Assembly (NCBI RefSeq): GCF_900109725.1
Contig: NZ_FOBC01000017.1
Span: 1 to 64,000 of the forward strand
Length of the DNA stretch: 64,000 nt
Reading direction: 5' to 3'
Origin: Halomonas daqiaonensis
GTDB lineage: Bacteria; Pseudomonadota; Gammaproteobacteria; Pseudomonadales; Halomonadaceae
The notes under the pieces were generated by a model that saw nothing but the letters and a program-made list of their open reading frames with translations, made no database searches and had not been told where the DNA came from. A program made the position numbers and the translations under genes. This document shows, piece by piece, positions 1-6,684 of the stretch. Position 1 is the stretch's first letter. Each line of letters starts with the position of its first letter.

Positions 1-227
1 CGGAAGACCCGGCTGAAGGTGTCGTGGCTGGGAATGCCATGGGGCAGCGTCAGGAAGCGGCGTAGGAAAGGTTCTTTCGACTGTCCGAAAAGCGCCATAT
101 CTGAACAGTCCTCAGCCCCACAGAGCACAGCGCAGAGGGCAATAAACAGGATCTCATCCAACTCGTGACGGGCGTTGGGCCCCCTGGGGTCAGGCAGATC
201 GGAAAAGCAGCTGGTGACAGATGCCAT
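1..227 (-). CDS. ISAs1 family transposase, N-terminal part (truncated by window edge)
   Basis: About 75 codons of the N-terminus of a DDE transposase of the ISAs1/H-repeat type are visible. The protein begins MASVTSCFSDLPDPRGPNAR and contains the typical N-terminal helper-domain segments DPRGPNARHELDEI, LCGAEDCSDM and FLTLPHGIPSHDTFSRVF. Start choice: an AAGGAG ribosome-binding site (complement of 232-237) lies 4-5 bases before ATG at 227. The DDE catalytic core lies off the window, so it cannot be judged whether the element is intact. A longer ORF in another frame (50-265) is a shadow. Confidence 0.85.
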   Translation of the reverse strand, partial: MASVTSCFSDLPDPRGPNARHELDEILFIALCAVLCGAEDCSDMALFGQSKEPFLRRFLTLPHGIPSHDTFSRVF

Positions 228-327
228 ATCACTCCTTGATACCGGCACATAGCGGATACCGGCAAGAGTGCCTACGATGCGGGCAGCGTGTCTATGGACG
301 ACTACTTATCTAACTGCGATAGCCCTG
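1..327 (-). mobile_element. ISAs1-family insertion sequence, partial (right-hand end)
   Basis: The window opens inside an insertion sequence whose transposase reads leftwards off the edge. The outer end is inferred at about 327: read from there on the minus strand, the sequence begins CAGGGCTATCGCAGTTAG, which resembles the terminal inverted repeats of ISAs1/H-repeat elements as I recall them. The other end and the target duplication lie outside the window, so the boundary is an inference. About 100 bp between the transposase start and this end carry no gene. Confidence 0.6.
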
Positions 328-386
328 GGGGTTGGCGGGAACGTCTTGCACCTTGGTCTAGGTTGTACCAGAATGATTTTTGCAAA

Positions 387-403
387 AGGAAACACTGTTT
401 CCT
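387..403 (+). promoter_or_regulatory. Perfect 17-bp palindrome upstream of the outer-membrane gene
   Basis: AGGAAACACTGTTTCCT has 8-bp arms around a central C. It lies just before the AAGGAGG ribosome-binding site (about 407-413) of the gene at 420. A palindrome this close to the start could be an operator or an mRNA hairpin affecting translation; no regulator is identified. Confidence 0.4.
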
Positions 404-419
404 AAAAAGGAGGAACGCC

Positions 420-923
420 ATGAAGACCCTCACGATTTCCACCGTATCCGCTGCGCTGCTGTTGGCTGGGGCCACCGCTCATGCTCAGGGTAGTCCGATG
501 AACTATCAGCCGAGCCCTTACCTGGGCGGCGATGTGCTGTTCTGGGAGCTCGATAGCGACGGTGGCGACGACTTCAACAGCACCGGCCTGCGCCTGCGCG
601 GTGGTGTGGCGTTCAACGACTACTTCGCCCTGGAAGGCCATCTCGGTACTGGTGGATCCGATGGCAGCCTCGATCTGGAGTACCTGACCGGGGCCTATGC
701 AAAGGGCATCGTGCCGATTGCCCCGGAATTCCGCCTCTATGGCCTCGCAGGCTTCAGCGAGGTGGACGTCGATGCGGATAGCGAGAGCGGCTTCTCCTAC
801 GGTGCTGGCGCCGAGTTCGACGTGGCGCCCAACCTCGCCGTAGGGGCAGACTACATGCGCTATCTGGATGAATCGAATTATACCTTCGATGCCGCCAGTG
901 TCGGGGTGACGTTTCGCTTCTGA
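420..923 (+). CDS. Outer membrane beta-barrel (OmpA-like/porin family) protein
   Basis: The 167-residue precursor starts MKTLTISTVSAALLLAGATAHAQ, a clear Sec signal peptide with cleavage after AHA. The rest alternates polar and hydrophobic residues in short strands (YLGGDVLFWEL, GLRLRGGVAF, YFALEGHLG, FRLYGLAGFSEV) and ends in FRF, the C-terminal phenylalanine signature recognised by the BAM machinery. This fits an 8-stranded outer-membrane barrel of the OMP_b-brl type. The ATG at 420 is chosen over an upstream in-frame start at 288 because AAGGAGG sits 6 bases before it and the signal peptide begins there. Its substrate or partner is unknown. It stands alone, followed by a hairpin terminator. 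Confidence 0.85.
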   Translation: MKTLTISTVSAALLLAGATAHAQGSPMNYQPSPYLGGDVLFWELDSDGGDDFNSTGLRLRGGVAFNDYFALEGHLGTGGSDGSLDLEYLTGAYAKGIVPIAPEFRLYGLAGFSEVDVDADSESGFSYGAGAEFDVAPNLAVGADYMRYLDESNYTFDAASVGVTFRF

Positions 924-954
924 TGTTCCTGCAATGACCAGCACCGTGGCACGA

Positions 955-993
955 AACGCGCCCCGTCGGAAAAACGGCGGGGCGCGCTGCGTT
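955..993. terminator. GC-rich hairpin terminator between convergent genes
   Basis: Arms CGCGCCCCG (957-965) and CGGGGCGCG (978-986 region) pair around a loop that includes GGAAAAA. The hairpin lies between the end of the outer-membrane gene and the end of tenA on the other strand, so it probably serves both. The U-tract on the plus strand is weak. Confidence 0.6.
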
Positions 994-1013
994 TAGGACG
1001 TTCCGGTCGATGT

Positions 1014-1682
1014 CTAGTCGGTGCGGTCCAGCCCCATCTGCCAGAAATCGATCTCCAGGCGCGTGGCGTCGCGAAACACCGTGCACAGCTCGGCGAAGCG
1101 TGCCGGGGTGACGTCGGCCAAGCGGGCGTCGAGCCATTCGAGCTCGGCGCGCATGGCGGCCTGGAAGTCGTCGCTCTCGTACATGGCGATCCAAGCATCA
1201 TAGGGATTGCCCTCGCCGCGTACGGTTGAGGGCTGAGCATTTAGCCAATCGGCAATCTCGCCATAACCCACCACGCAGGGGGCGAGGGCCACGTGCAGGT
1301 CGAGCAGATCGCCGCGGTTGCCGGTATCCAGCACATAGCGTGTGTAGGCAAGGGTGGCGCGGGCTTCGGGTAGGTCGGTGAGTTGCTCCTCGGCGATGCC
1401 CCACTCGCGACAGTAGCCCACGTGCAACTCGAGCTCCACGTCGAGGATCGCCTTCAAGCCCTCATGGGCCTGGCGCAGGTCGGCCAGTGTCGGACTCTTG
1501 TAAGCGGCCAGGGCATAGGCCCTGGCGAAGTGGATCAGGAAGAGGTAGTCCTGCTTGAGGTAGTGGCGAAAGGCGTCGTCGGCGAGGAGGCCCTGGCCGA
1601 GCTGGAGAACAAAGTCATGCTCGATATAGGCACGCCAGTCGTCCTGGCAGGCGGCGGTGAGGTCGTTGAAACGGTAGCCCAT
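1014..1682 (-). CDS. tenA: TenA family aminopyrimidine aminohydrolase (thiaminase II)
   Basis: The 222-residue protein matches the TenA/thiaminase II length and pattern. The family hydrolyses 4-amino-5-aminomethyl-2-methylpyrimidine to the hydroxymethylpyrimidine used in thiamine salvage, in the cytoplasm. Visible hallmarks are the all-alpha N-terminus with LKQDYLFL (Asp45 at the substrate-binding position), the Tyr-rich AYTRYVLD, and the catalytic cysteine in APCVVGYGEIAD (Cys136). The gene follows a yceI-like gene on the same strand with 37 bases between, so cotranscription is likely. No thiamine biosynthesis genes are nearby, suggesting a salvage role. Family assignment is strong; exact substrate is inferred. 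Confidence 0.88.
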   Translation of the reverse strand: MGYRFNDLTAACQDDWRAYIEHDFVLQLGQGLLADDAFRHYLKQDYLFLIHFARAYALAAYKSPTLADLRQAHEGLKAILDVELELHVGYCREWGIAEEQLTDLPEARATLAYTRYVLDTGNRGDLLDLHVALAPCVVGYGEIADWLNAQPSTVRGEGNPYDAWIAMYESDDFQAAMRAELEWLDARLADVTPARFAELCTVFRDATRLEIDFWQMGLDRTD

Positions 1683-1719
1683 CTTGTCTCCGTCAGGGGG
1701 TGTCGATTCGGTGGTTCGG

Positions 1720-2340
1720 CTATTGCCTGATCGCCTCCAGTTCGAAGATCAGTTCCACCTCGTCGCCGACCATACCGTTGTCGACTCCGTAGTTCATCCC
1801 CCAGTCGCTGCGGTCGATGGTAGTGCGCGCCGACAGCCCCAGGGTGTGCTGTCCATGACCGAAGGGGTACTCGGCGGCCTTGTTGAGCGTGACCGCCAGG
1901 CTCACGAGGCGGGTCTCGCCGAGCAGGGTCAGGTCGCCTTCCAGCGTGCCTTCGCTGTCGCTGTGTGCTTCGAAACCGGTGACCTCGAAGACGATGGTCG
2001 AGTAGCGTCCGGCATCGAGGAAGTCATCGCTGCGCAGGTGGTTATCGCGCTCTTCATGGTTGGTGAATACGCTGTCGGCGGCGATCTCGACGTTTCCGGA
2101 GTGCAGCTGTCGAGTCTGCTCGTCGTAGACGAATTCGCCCTGGCCTTCCAGAAACATGCCGAGGATGTCGGCGTAACCGACGTGTTTGGTCAAGAAGCCG
2201 ATGGAGAAGTGCTCGGGATCGATCTCGTAGGTGCGAGGCTCGGCACTGGCCGAAGGCATCGAAAGGGCGCCCAGGGTCAGGGCGAGCCCTGCGGCGATCG
2301 GCAAGGAGGGGCGTTGGGTATGATGGAGAGGCGAGGGCAT
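1720..2340 (-). CDS. YceI family periplasmic lipid-binding-fold protein
   Basis: The 206-residue precursor has a signal peptide ending at about SASA-EPRTY, followed by a YceI lipocalin-like barrel: YEIDPEHFSIGFLTKHVGYADILGMF, then DSVFTNHEERDNHLRSDDFLD and the GLSARTTIDRSDWGMNYG segment typical of the family. YceI proteins bind isoprenoid or other apolar ligands in the periplasm; the ligand here is unknown. The start at 2340 is chosen because AAAAGGA lies 7 bases upstream; the in-frame ATG at 2361 lacks a ribosome-binding site. It sits 17 bases after the phosphatidyltransferase gene and before tenA, so the three probably form one transcript. A second, divergent YceI protein is encoded at 16686. 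Confidence 0.85.
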   Translation of the reverse strand: MPSPLHHTQRPSLPIAAGLALTLGALSMPSASAEPRTYEIDPEHFSIGFLTKHVGYADILGMFLEGQGEFVYDEQTRQLHSGNVEIAADSVFTNHEERDNHLRSDDFLDAGRYSTIVFEVTGFEAHSDSEGTLEGDLTLLGETRLVSLAVTLNKAAEYPFGHGQHTLGLSARTTIDRSDWGMNYGVDNGMVGDEVELIFELEAIRQ

Positions 2341-2357
2341 GAGAGTATCCTTTTGAT

Positions 2358-3131
2358 TCATGAGTGGTTGCCGGTTTGATAGTCCTCTGGCCGTCTTGCT
2401 GGGGCATGGCGATATAGCCAGCGAATATCGATGATGAAAGACCAGAGCAGACCGATGAGCGCACTGCCTGTCAGCCAGCTCGTGGCTGTGGCGCCGGCGA
2501 TGGGCAGAAGAGAGATCATCAAGGCGGCGACCTGCCAGACGCAGATTGCCTTGCGACGACGACTCTCCGGCAAGGCGGCGGTCAGCCAAGTCAGCTTGAG
2601 TCCGGCCATGATGAAAGCGTAGCGCATGGCACCGATGGCCAACACCCAGGGGCCTGCTTTGCCGAGCAGCAGCAGTGCCAAGCACAGCACTAGAATCAGG
2701 AAGGCGTCGAGCTCCATGTCGAAGCGCGCCCCGAAATCGCTCTGTGCGGACGTGCGGCGCGCCACCCAACCATCAATACCATCCAGCAGCAGGGCCAGCA
2801 GGGCCAGGGCGGCAAGGGGGGTGGCGTATCGAACCAGCAGGTCGGGCTCGGCCAAGGTGCCCGTCAGCAGTGCAATCAGTATTCCCCGCCCCAGGGTGAC
2901 GCGGTTGGCCCAGCCGAGACCTCGCCAGTGGCAAGGCACGCTTGCAAGGATGAGCCCGGCCATGCCCAGGTAGGTGATCGCCGCCAGCAGGGGCACCCAA
3001 GGGCTCGACTTCCACCACGACCACAGCAGAGCCGCCGAAACCAGCAGACAGAGGGCTCCCACGCCCAGGTCGCGGAAGATCGGAACGGCTCGCCCCATCG
3101 TATGGCCGGTGCCTGATTGACAGTGCTGCAT
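2358..3131 (-). CDS. CDP-alcohol phosphatidyltransferase family membrane protein
   Basis: Multi-spanning inner-membrane enzyme of about 257 residues with the complete family signature DGx2ARx8Gx3Dx3D, seen as DGWVAR, then G, D and D at the expected spacing (DFGARFDMELD). Members transfer a phosphoalcohol from a CDP-activated lipid or polyol. The substrate is not predictable, but the last Asp is the catalytic base in the family. The start at 3131 is preferred because GAGG lies 6 bases upstream; GTG at 3197 is also in frame but has no such site. It heads a minus-strand operon with yceI and tenA, divergent from the dehydrogenase gene at 3245. Related enzymes may belong to the neighbouring pterin-type cluster, but that is inference. 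Confidence 0.82.
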   Translation of the reverse strand: MQHCQSGTGHTMGRAVPIFRDLGVGALCLLVSAALLWSWWKSSPWVPLLAAITYLGMAGLILASVPCHWRGLGWANRVTLGRGILIALLTGTLAEPDLLVRYATPLAALALLALLLDGIDGWVARRTSAQSDFGARFDMELDAFLILVLCLALLLLGKAGPWVLAIGAMRYAFIMAGLKLTWLTAALPESRRRKAICVWQVAALMISLLPIAGATATSWLTGSALIGLLWSFIIDIRWLYRHAPARRPEDYQTGNHS

Positions 3132-3140
3132 TGTGCACCT

Positions 3141-3162
3141 CAATATTGCTGTATCGATATTG
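3141..3162. promoter_or_regulatory. Dyad in the divergent promoter region
   Basis: CAATAT (3141-3146) and ATATTG (3157-3162) form an inverted repeat with a 10-bp spacer in an AT-rich patch between the divergent phosphatidyltransferase and dehydrogenase genes. The position suits an operator controlling both directions. No matching regulator gene is next to it. Confidence 0.35.
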
Positions 3163-3244
3163 TAGAAGAATGAGCTAACGGCCAACAGTGTTGTCACACC
3201 GGTTCGATGGCAACGAGGTTGCTCATTGCCTTATTACGCCTGTC

Positions 3245-4264
3245 ATGACCGCTGATATTCCCGATACGGACACTGCCATGCTGCATGCTACCGCTACCGC
3301 CTTCTGGACCTTGGCCCCGGGCCAGGGGGCCCTGCGCCAGGAGCCGGTGCCGACGCCAGGCCCCGGCGAGGTGGCCGTTCGAACCCTGTTCAGCGGCATC
3401 AGTCGCGGTACCGAATCGCTGGTCTTCCAGGGCCGTGTGCCGGAAAGCGAGTGGCAACGCATGCGCGCCCCCTTTCAGGAGGGCAATTTCCCCGCGCCGG
3501 TCAAGTACGGCTACGTCAGCGTCGGTGTCGTCGAGGCCGGTGAGTCCTCGTTGATCGGACGCGAGGTGTTCTGCCTCTATCCGCACCAGGACCGCTACGT
3601 GGTGCCGGTCGACGCCGTGACGCCGCTACCCGAAGGCCTGCCCGCGGCTCGGGCCGTGCTGGCAGCCAACATGGAAACGGCCATCAACGGCGTCTGGGAT
3701 GCCGCCCCCGGCGTGGGCGACCGGATCACCGTGGTCGGCGCCGGGGTCATCGGAACCCTGGTGGCTTGGCTCTGCGCAGCGATTCCCGGTACCCGAGTCT
3801 GCCTGATGGATGTGTCGCCGGGGCGGGCCGAGCTTGCCGACACGCTGGGCATCGATTTCAGCCTGGCCGATCAGGCGCCCACCGAGAATGACCTGGTGAT
3901 CCACGCCAGCGGCAACCCCGAGGGGCTGCGCCAAAGCCTGACACTGGCCGGCGACGAGGCCCGGGTGGTCGAGATGAGCTGGTACGGCGACCGCGAGGTT
4001 AGCCTGCCGCTGGGGGAGGCCTTCCACTCCCGGCGGCTACGCCTGGTCGGCAGCCAGGTGGGCCGCCTGCCCTTCGAGCGCACGCCGCGCTGGGACCATG
4101 GCCGCCGCCTGGCGCTGGCGCTGGAGCTGCTGCGTGAGCCCTGCCTAGATGCGCTGATCAGCGGCGAGAGCGATTTCCAGGAACTGCCCGCCCTGATGCC
4201 TCGGCTGGCCGCCGCCTCAGGCGACGTGCTCTGCCATCGAATCCGCTATCCGACCCTCTCCTGA
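3245..4264 (+). CDS. MDR-superfamily (BchC-like) dehydrogenase of the pterin-type cluster
   Basis: About 339 residues with a GroES-like N-terminal domain (PGEVAVRTLFSGISRGTES) and a Rossmann domain (ITVVGAGVIGTLVAWL; GxGxxG), so an NAD(P)-dependent oxidoreductase of the medium-chain dehydrogenase family. The GISRGTE segment recalls BchC-type dehydrogenases. The usual catalytic-zinc Cys and the four structural-zinc cysteines are not visible, so zinc dependence is doubtful despite the family name. Starts at 3245 or 3278 are possible and neither has a strong ribosome-binding site. The gene leads a plus-strand operon with the QueD-like, glycosyltransferase, methyltransferase and flippase-like genes, so it probably reduces or oxidises the same metabolite. 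Substrate unknown. Confidence 0.78.
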   Translation: MTADIPDTDTAMLHATATAFWTLAPGQGALRQEPVPTPGPGEVAVRTLFSGISRGTESLVFQGRVPESEWQRMRAPFQEGNFPAPVKYGYVSVGVVEAGESSLIGREVFCLYPHQDRYVVPVDAVTPLPEGLPAARAVLAANMETAINGVWDAAPGVGDRITVVGAGVIGTLVAWLCAAIPGTRVCLMDVSPGRAELADTLGIDFSLADQAPTENDLVIHASGNPEGLRQSLTLAGDEARVVEMSWYGDREVSLPLGEAFHSRRLRLVGSQVGRLPFERTPRWDHGRRLALALELLREPCLDALISGESDFQELPALMPRLAAASGDVLCHRIRYPTLS

Positions 4265-4281
4265 CGCGAGTTTATTGCCTT

Positions 4282-4680
4282 ATGTATCGTCTGAACGTTC
4301 GTGACCATTTCATGATCGCCCACAGCTTCCGCGGCGAGATCTTCGGGCCCGCCCAGCGCATGCACGGCGCTACCTATGTGGTTGACGTGACCTTCCAGCG
4401 CCGCGAACTCGATGACGACGGCCTGGTCGTGGATATCGGCCTGGCCGGTGAGGCCCTCAAGAAGGTCCTCGCCGAGTTCAATTTCCAGAATCTCGATGGT
4501 GTGGAGGAGTTCCAGGGCCATAACACCACCACCGAGTTCATGGCGCGGGTGGTCTTCGAGCGTCTCGCCACGGCCATTCAGCTCTGTCACCTCGGTGAGG
4601 GCGCCATGGGGCTCGATTCCCTTTGCGTGACCCTGCATGAATCGCATGTCGCCTGGGCCAGCTACGAAGGCGAGCTCTGA
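4282..4680 (+). CDS. 6-pyruvoyl/6-carboxy-tetrahydropterin synthase-like protein (divergent QueD family)
   Basis: The 132-residue protein has the T-fold pattern of the PTPS/QueD family: HFMIAHSF near the start, MHGATYVVDVTF, then HNTTTEFMARVVFERL and CVTLHES. Known members convert dihydroneopterin triphosphate to 6-pyruvoyl- or 6-carboxy-tetrahydropterin using a zinc bound by three histidines and a catalytic cysteine. Here His14 and His28 are present, but the third zinc His (the HGH motif) is Ala30, and the usual cysteine four residues before HGH is alanine. The chemistry may therefore differ from QueD, and it is unlikely to be the queuosine enzyme. Its stop overlaps the glycosyltransferase start (TGATG), showing tight coupling. 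Confidence 0.8.
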   Translation: MYRLNVRDHFMIAHSFRGEIFGPAQRMHGATYVVDVTFQRRELDDDGLVVDIGLAGEALKKVLAEFNFQNLDGVEEFQGHNTTTEFMARVVFERLATAIQLCHLGEGAMGLDSLCVTLHESHVAWASYEGEL

Positions 4681-5804
4681 TGCCTCTGACGGCGATGCCC
4701 GAGCTGACCCTGATCGTCGCCGGTGATCCCGACCAGTGGACCGGCGGCTATGTGTACGATGCTCGCATGATGGCAGAACTTCGCAGTCAGGGGTGGCGGG
4801 TCGACGTGGTAGGACTGGAGGGACGTTTCCCGTTGGCTGACCAGAAGGCCCGCCACAGTCTGTCCCAGGCCCTGGCGACGTTACCCGACAACGCTCGCGT
4901 GGTCATCGATGGCCTGGCCATGGGCGGCCTGCCCGATGAAGTCGAGCGACATGCCGCGCGCCTTCAGATCATCGCGCTCGTCCATCATCCTCTGGCCGAC
5001 GAGACCGGCCTCGACGTCGTCCAGCAGAGAGACTTTCACCACAGCGAGACCCGGGCGCTGGCCTCGGCCCGCCGGGTGGTTGTCACCAGCCACCATACCG
5101 CCCGTGCCCTGCAAGAGTACGGCGTCCCCGACGAGCGAATCCGAGTGGCCGAGCCCGGTGTCGACAAGGCTCCCCTGGCGCGCGGCGCTCTGGATCACGA
5201 GGAGGTGGGCCGGCCCTGGCGGCTGCTCTGTGTGGCGACCCTGACACCTCGCAAGGGGCTCGGTGTGCTGGTCGAAGCGCTGGCCGGCCTCATCGACCGG
5301 CCCTGGGTGTGCGAGGTTGTCGGCAGTCATGACCGCGATGCCGGGCACGCGGCCGCCCTGATGGCCGAGACGCAACGCCTCGGCCTTGCCGAACGGCTGT
5401 GTTTCGTGGGCGAGCGAAATGTCGACGACCTGGCTGCGTCTTATCGTGAGGCCGATCTCTTCGTTTTGCCCTCCTTCTACGAGGGCTACGGCATGGTCGT
5501 GACCGAGGCGCTGTCCTGGGGGCTGCCGGTGATCACCACCACGGGCGGGGCACTGGCCGACACCCTGCCGCCCGAGGCGGGCATCGCCGTGCCTCCCGGT
5601 GATGCCGATGTACTACGCGAGGCGCTGTCGCGCTGGATGGACGATACCGAGGTCAGACGCCGTCTGCGCGGCGGTGCCAGCCGGGCCCGGCGAGGGTTGA
5701 CCGATTGGCAACAGGCGGGGCAACGCTTCGCGGCCGCCCTGGAGGCCATTCCCGAGGCGACGATAGACGCCGTGGCTCGCCCTGAGCGGAGGCAATTATC
5801 ATGA
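4680..5804 (+). CDS. Glycosyltransferase family 4 protein
   Basis: The 374-residue GT-B fold retaining glycosyltransferase has an N-terminal acceptor domain (GGYVYDARMMAEL) and a C-terminal GT4 domain with LCVATLTPRKGLGVLVEAL, EADLFVLPSFYEGYGMVVTEAL and the E-x7-E donor-binding motif (EGYGMVVTE). Such enzymes move a sugar from a nucleotide-sugar onto an acceptor on the cytoplasmic side. It lies between the QueD-like gene (1-base overlap) and the methyltransferase (4-base overlap). The most economical idea is that it glycosylates the product of the pterin-type enzymes, as cyanobacterial pterin glucosyltransferases do. Donor and acceptor are not determinable from sequence. Confidence 0.85.
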   Translation: MPLTAMPELTLIVAGDPDQWTGGYVYDARMMAELRSQGWRVDVVGLEGRFPLADQKARHSLSQALATLPDNARVVIDGLAMGGLPDEVERHAARLQIIALVHHPLADETGLDVVQQRDFHHSETRALASARRVVVTSHHTARALQEYGVPDERIRVAEPGVDKAPLARGALDHEEVGRPWRLLCVATLTPRKGLGVLVEALAGLIDRPWVCEVVGSHDRDAGHAAALMAETQRLGLAERLCFVGERNVDDLAASYREADLFVLPSFYEGYGMVVTEALSWGLPVITTTGGALADTLPPEAGIAVPPGDADVLREALSRWMDDTEVRRRLRGGASRARRGLTDWQQAGQRFAAALEAIPEATIDAVARPERRQLS

Positions 5805-6682
5805 GTACTTCCACCGCCCATGCTGTGTTCTCGGCGGAGTGGCTCGAACTGCGCGAAGGGCTGGATACCCGGTCACGCAGCCATCGACTGATCGGGCTGG
5901 CCGCCGACTGGCTGAACGCGCGCGCCGCCCCGCATGGCATCGTCGACCTGGGCAGCGGCAGTGGCAGCAACCTTCGCTTCCTGACCTCACGCCTGCCGGG
6001 CCCCCAGCGCTGGCGACTGGTCGATCACGATGCCCAGCTGCTGACCCATGCCCGTCGGCGAGGTGCTCTGCTTCGCGATAGTGAAGGAGCCCCGGTCGTC
6101 CTGGAGACCCATTGCCGCAGCCTCTCCCCGATCGATCGGGACCTGCTGGCCGATGCCGATATGGTGGTCGCCTCTGCGTTGTTCGACCTGATGCCTCGGT
6201 CCTGGGTGGAGTCGCTGGTGGCCGCCTGCGCTGTCCATGGCCAGGCCCTGCTGCTGACCCTCAGCGTGGACGGCGACTGGGCCTTCCTGGACCGCCAGGG
6301 CGCACGCGTCGAGGATAGCGAGGATATCGCCGTGCGTACCCTTTTCCAGACCCATCAGTATCGCGACAAGGGCCTGGGGCCCGCGCTGGGCGGCGAGGCA
6401 CCCGCGGTGTTGACCAGCACCCTGCTGGCCGCCGGCTTCCGGGTGGAGAGCGACGCCACGCCCTGGCACCTGGCGGCCGAAGACACCACCCAGCAATGCC
6501 TAGCCGAGGCCTTGGTGACCGGCTGGCACGACGCCGCCGTCGAAGAGGCACCGACACAAGCGGCTCGTCTCGGCGCCTGGCGAGACCGGCGGTTGGCGGC
6601 CATCTTCGCCGGCGAGCTGGGCGTGACGGTGGGGCATCGTGATCTCTTCGCCTGGCCGTTGCCGCCAGCGGGTCGGGGATAA
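5801..6682 (+). CDS. Class I SAM-dependent methyltransferase
   Basis: The 293-residue protein has the SAM-binding motif I VDLGSGSGSNLRFL near residue 48, an acidic motif II at the end of the next strand (WRLVDHD) and a post-motif LADADMVVASALFDLM, all in the order expected of a Rossmann-type methyltransferase. It begins inside the end of the glycosyltransferase (ATGA overlap) and ends 2 bases before the flippase-like gene, so it belongs to the same operon. It probably methylates the pathway intermediate. Methyl acceptor (N, O or C) cannot be told. Confidence 0.83.
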   Translation: MSTSTAHAVFSAEWLELREGLDTRSRSHRLIGLAADWLNARAAPHGIVDLGSGSGSNLRFLTSRLPGPQRWRLVDHDAQLLTHARRRGALLRDSEGAPVVLETHCRSLSPIDRDLLADADMVVASALFDLMPRSWVESLVAACAVHGQALLLTLSVDGDWAFLDRQGARVEDSEDIAVRTLFQTHQYRDKGLGPALGGEAPAVLTSTLLAAGFRVESDATPWHLAAEDTTQQCLAEALVTGWHDAAVEEAPTQAARLGAWRDRRLAAIFAGELGVTVGHRDLFAWPLPPAGRG

Positions 6683-6684
6683 CC

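Noticed and set aside
288..419. Upstream extension of the outer-membrane gene to 288
   Set aside because: It would place 44 non-signal residues before a clean signal peptide, and AAGGAGG directly precedes ATG 420.
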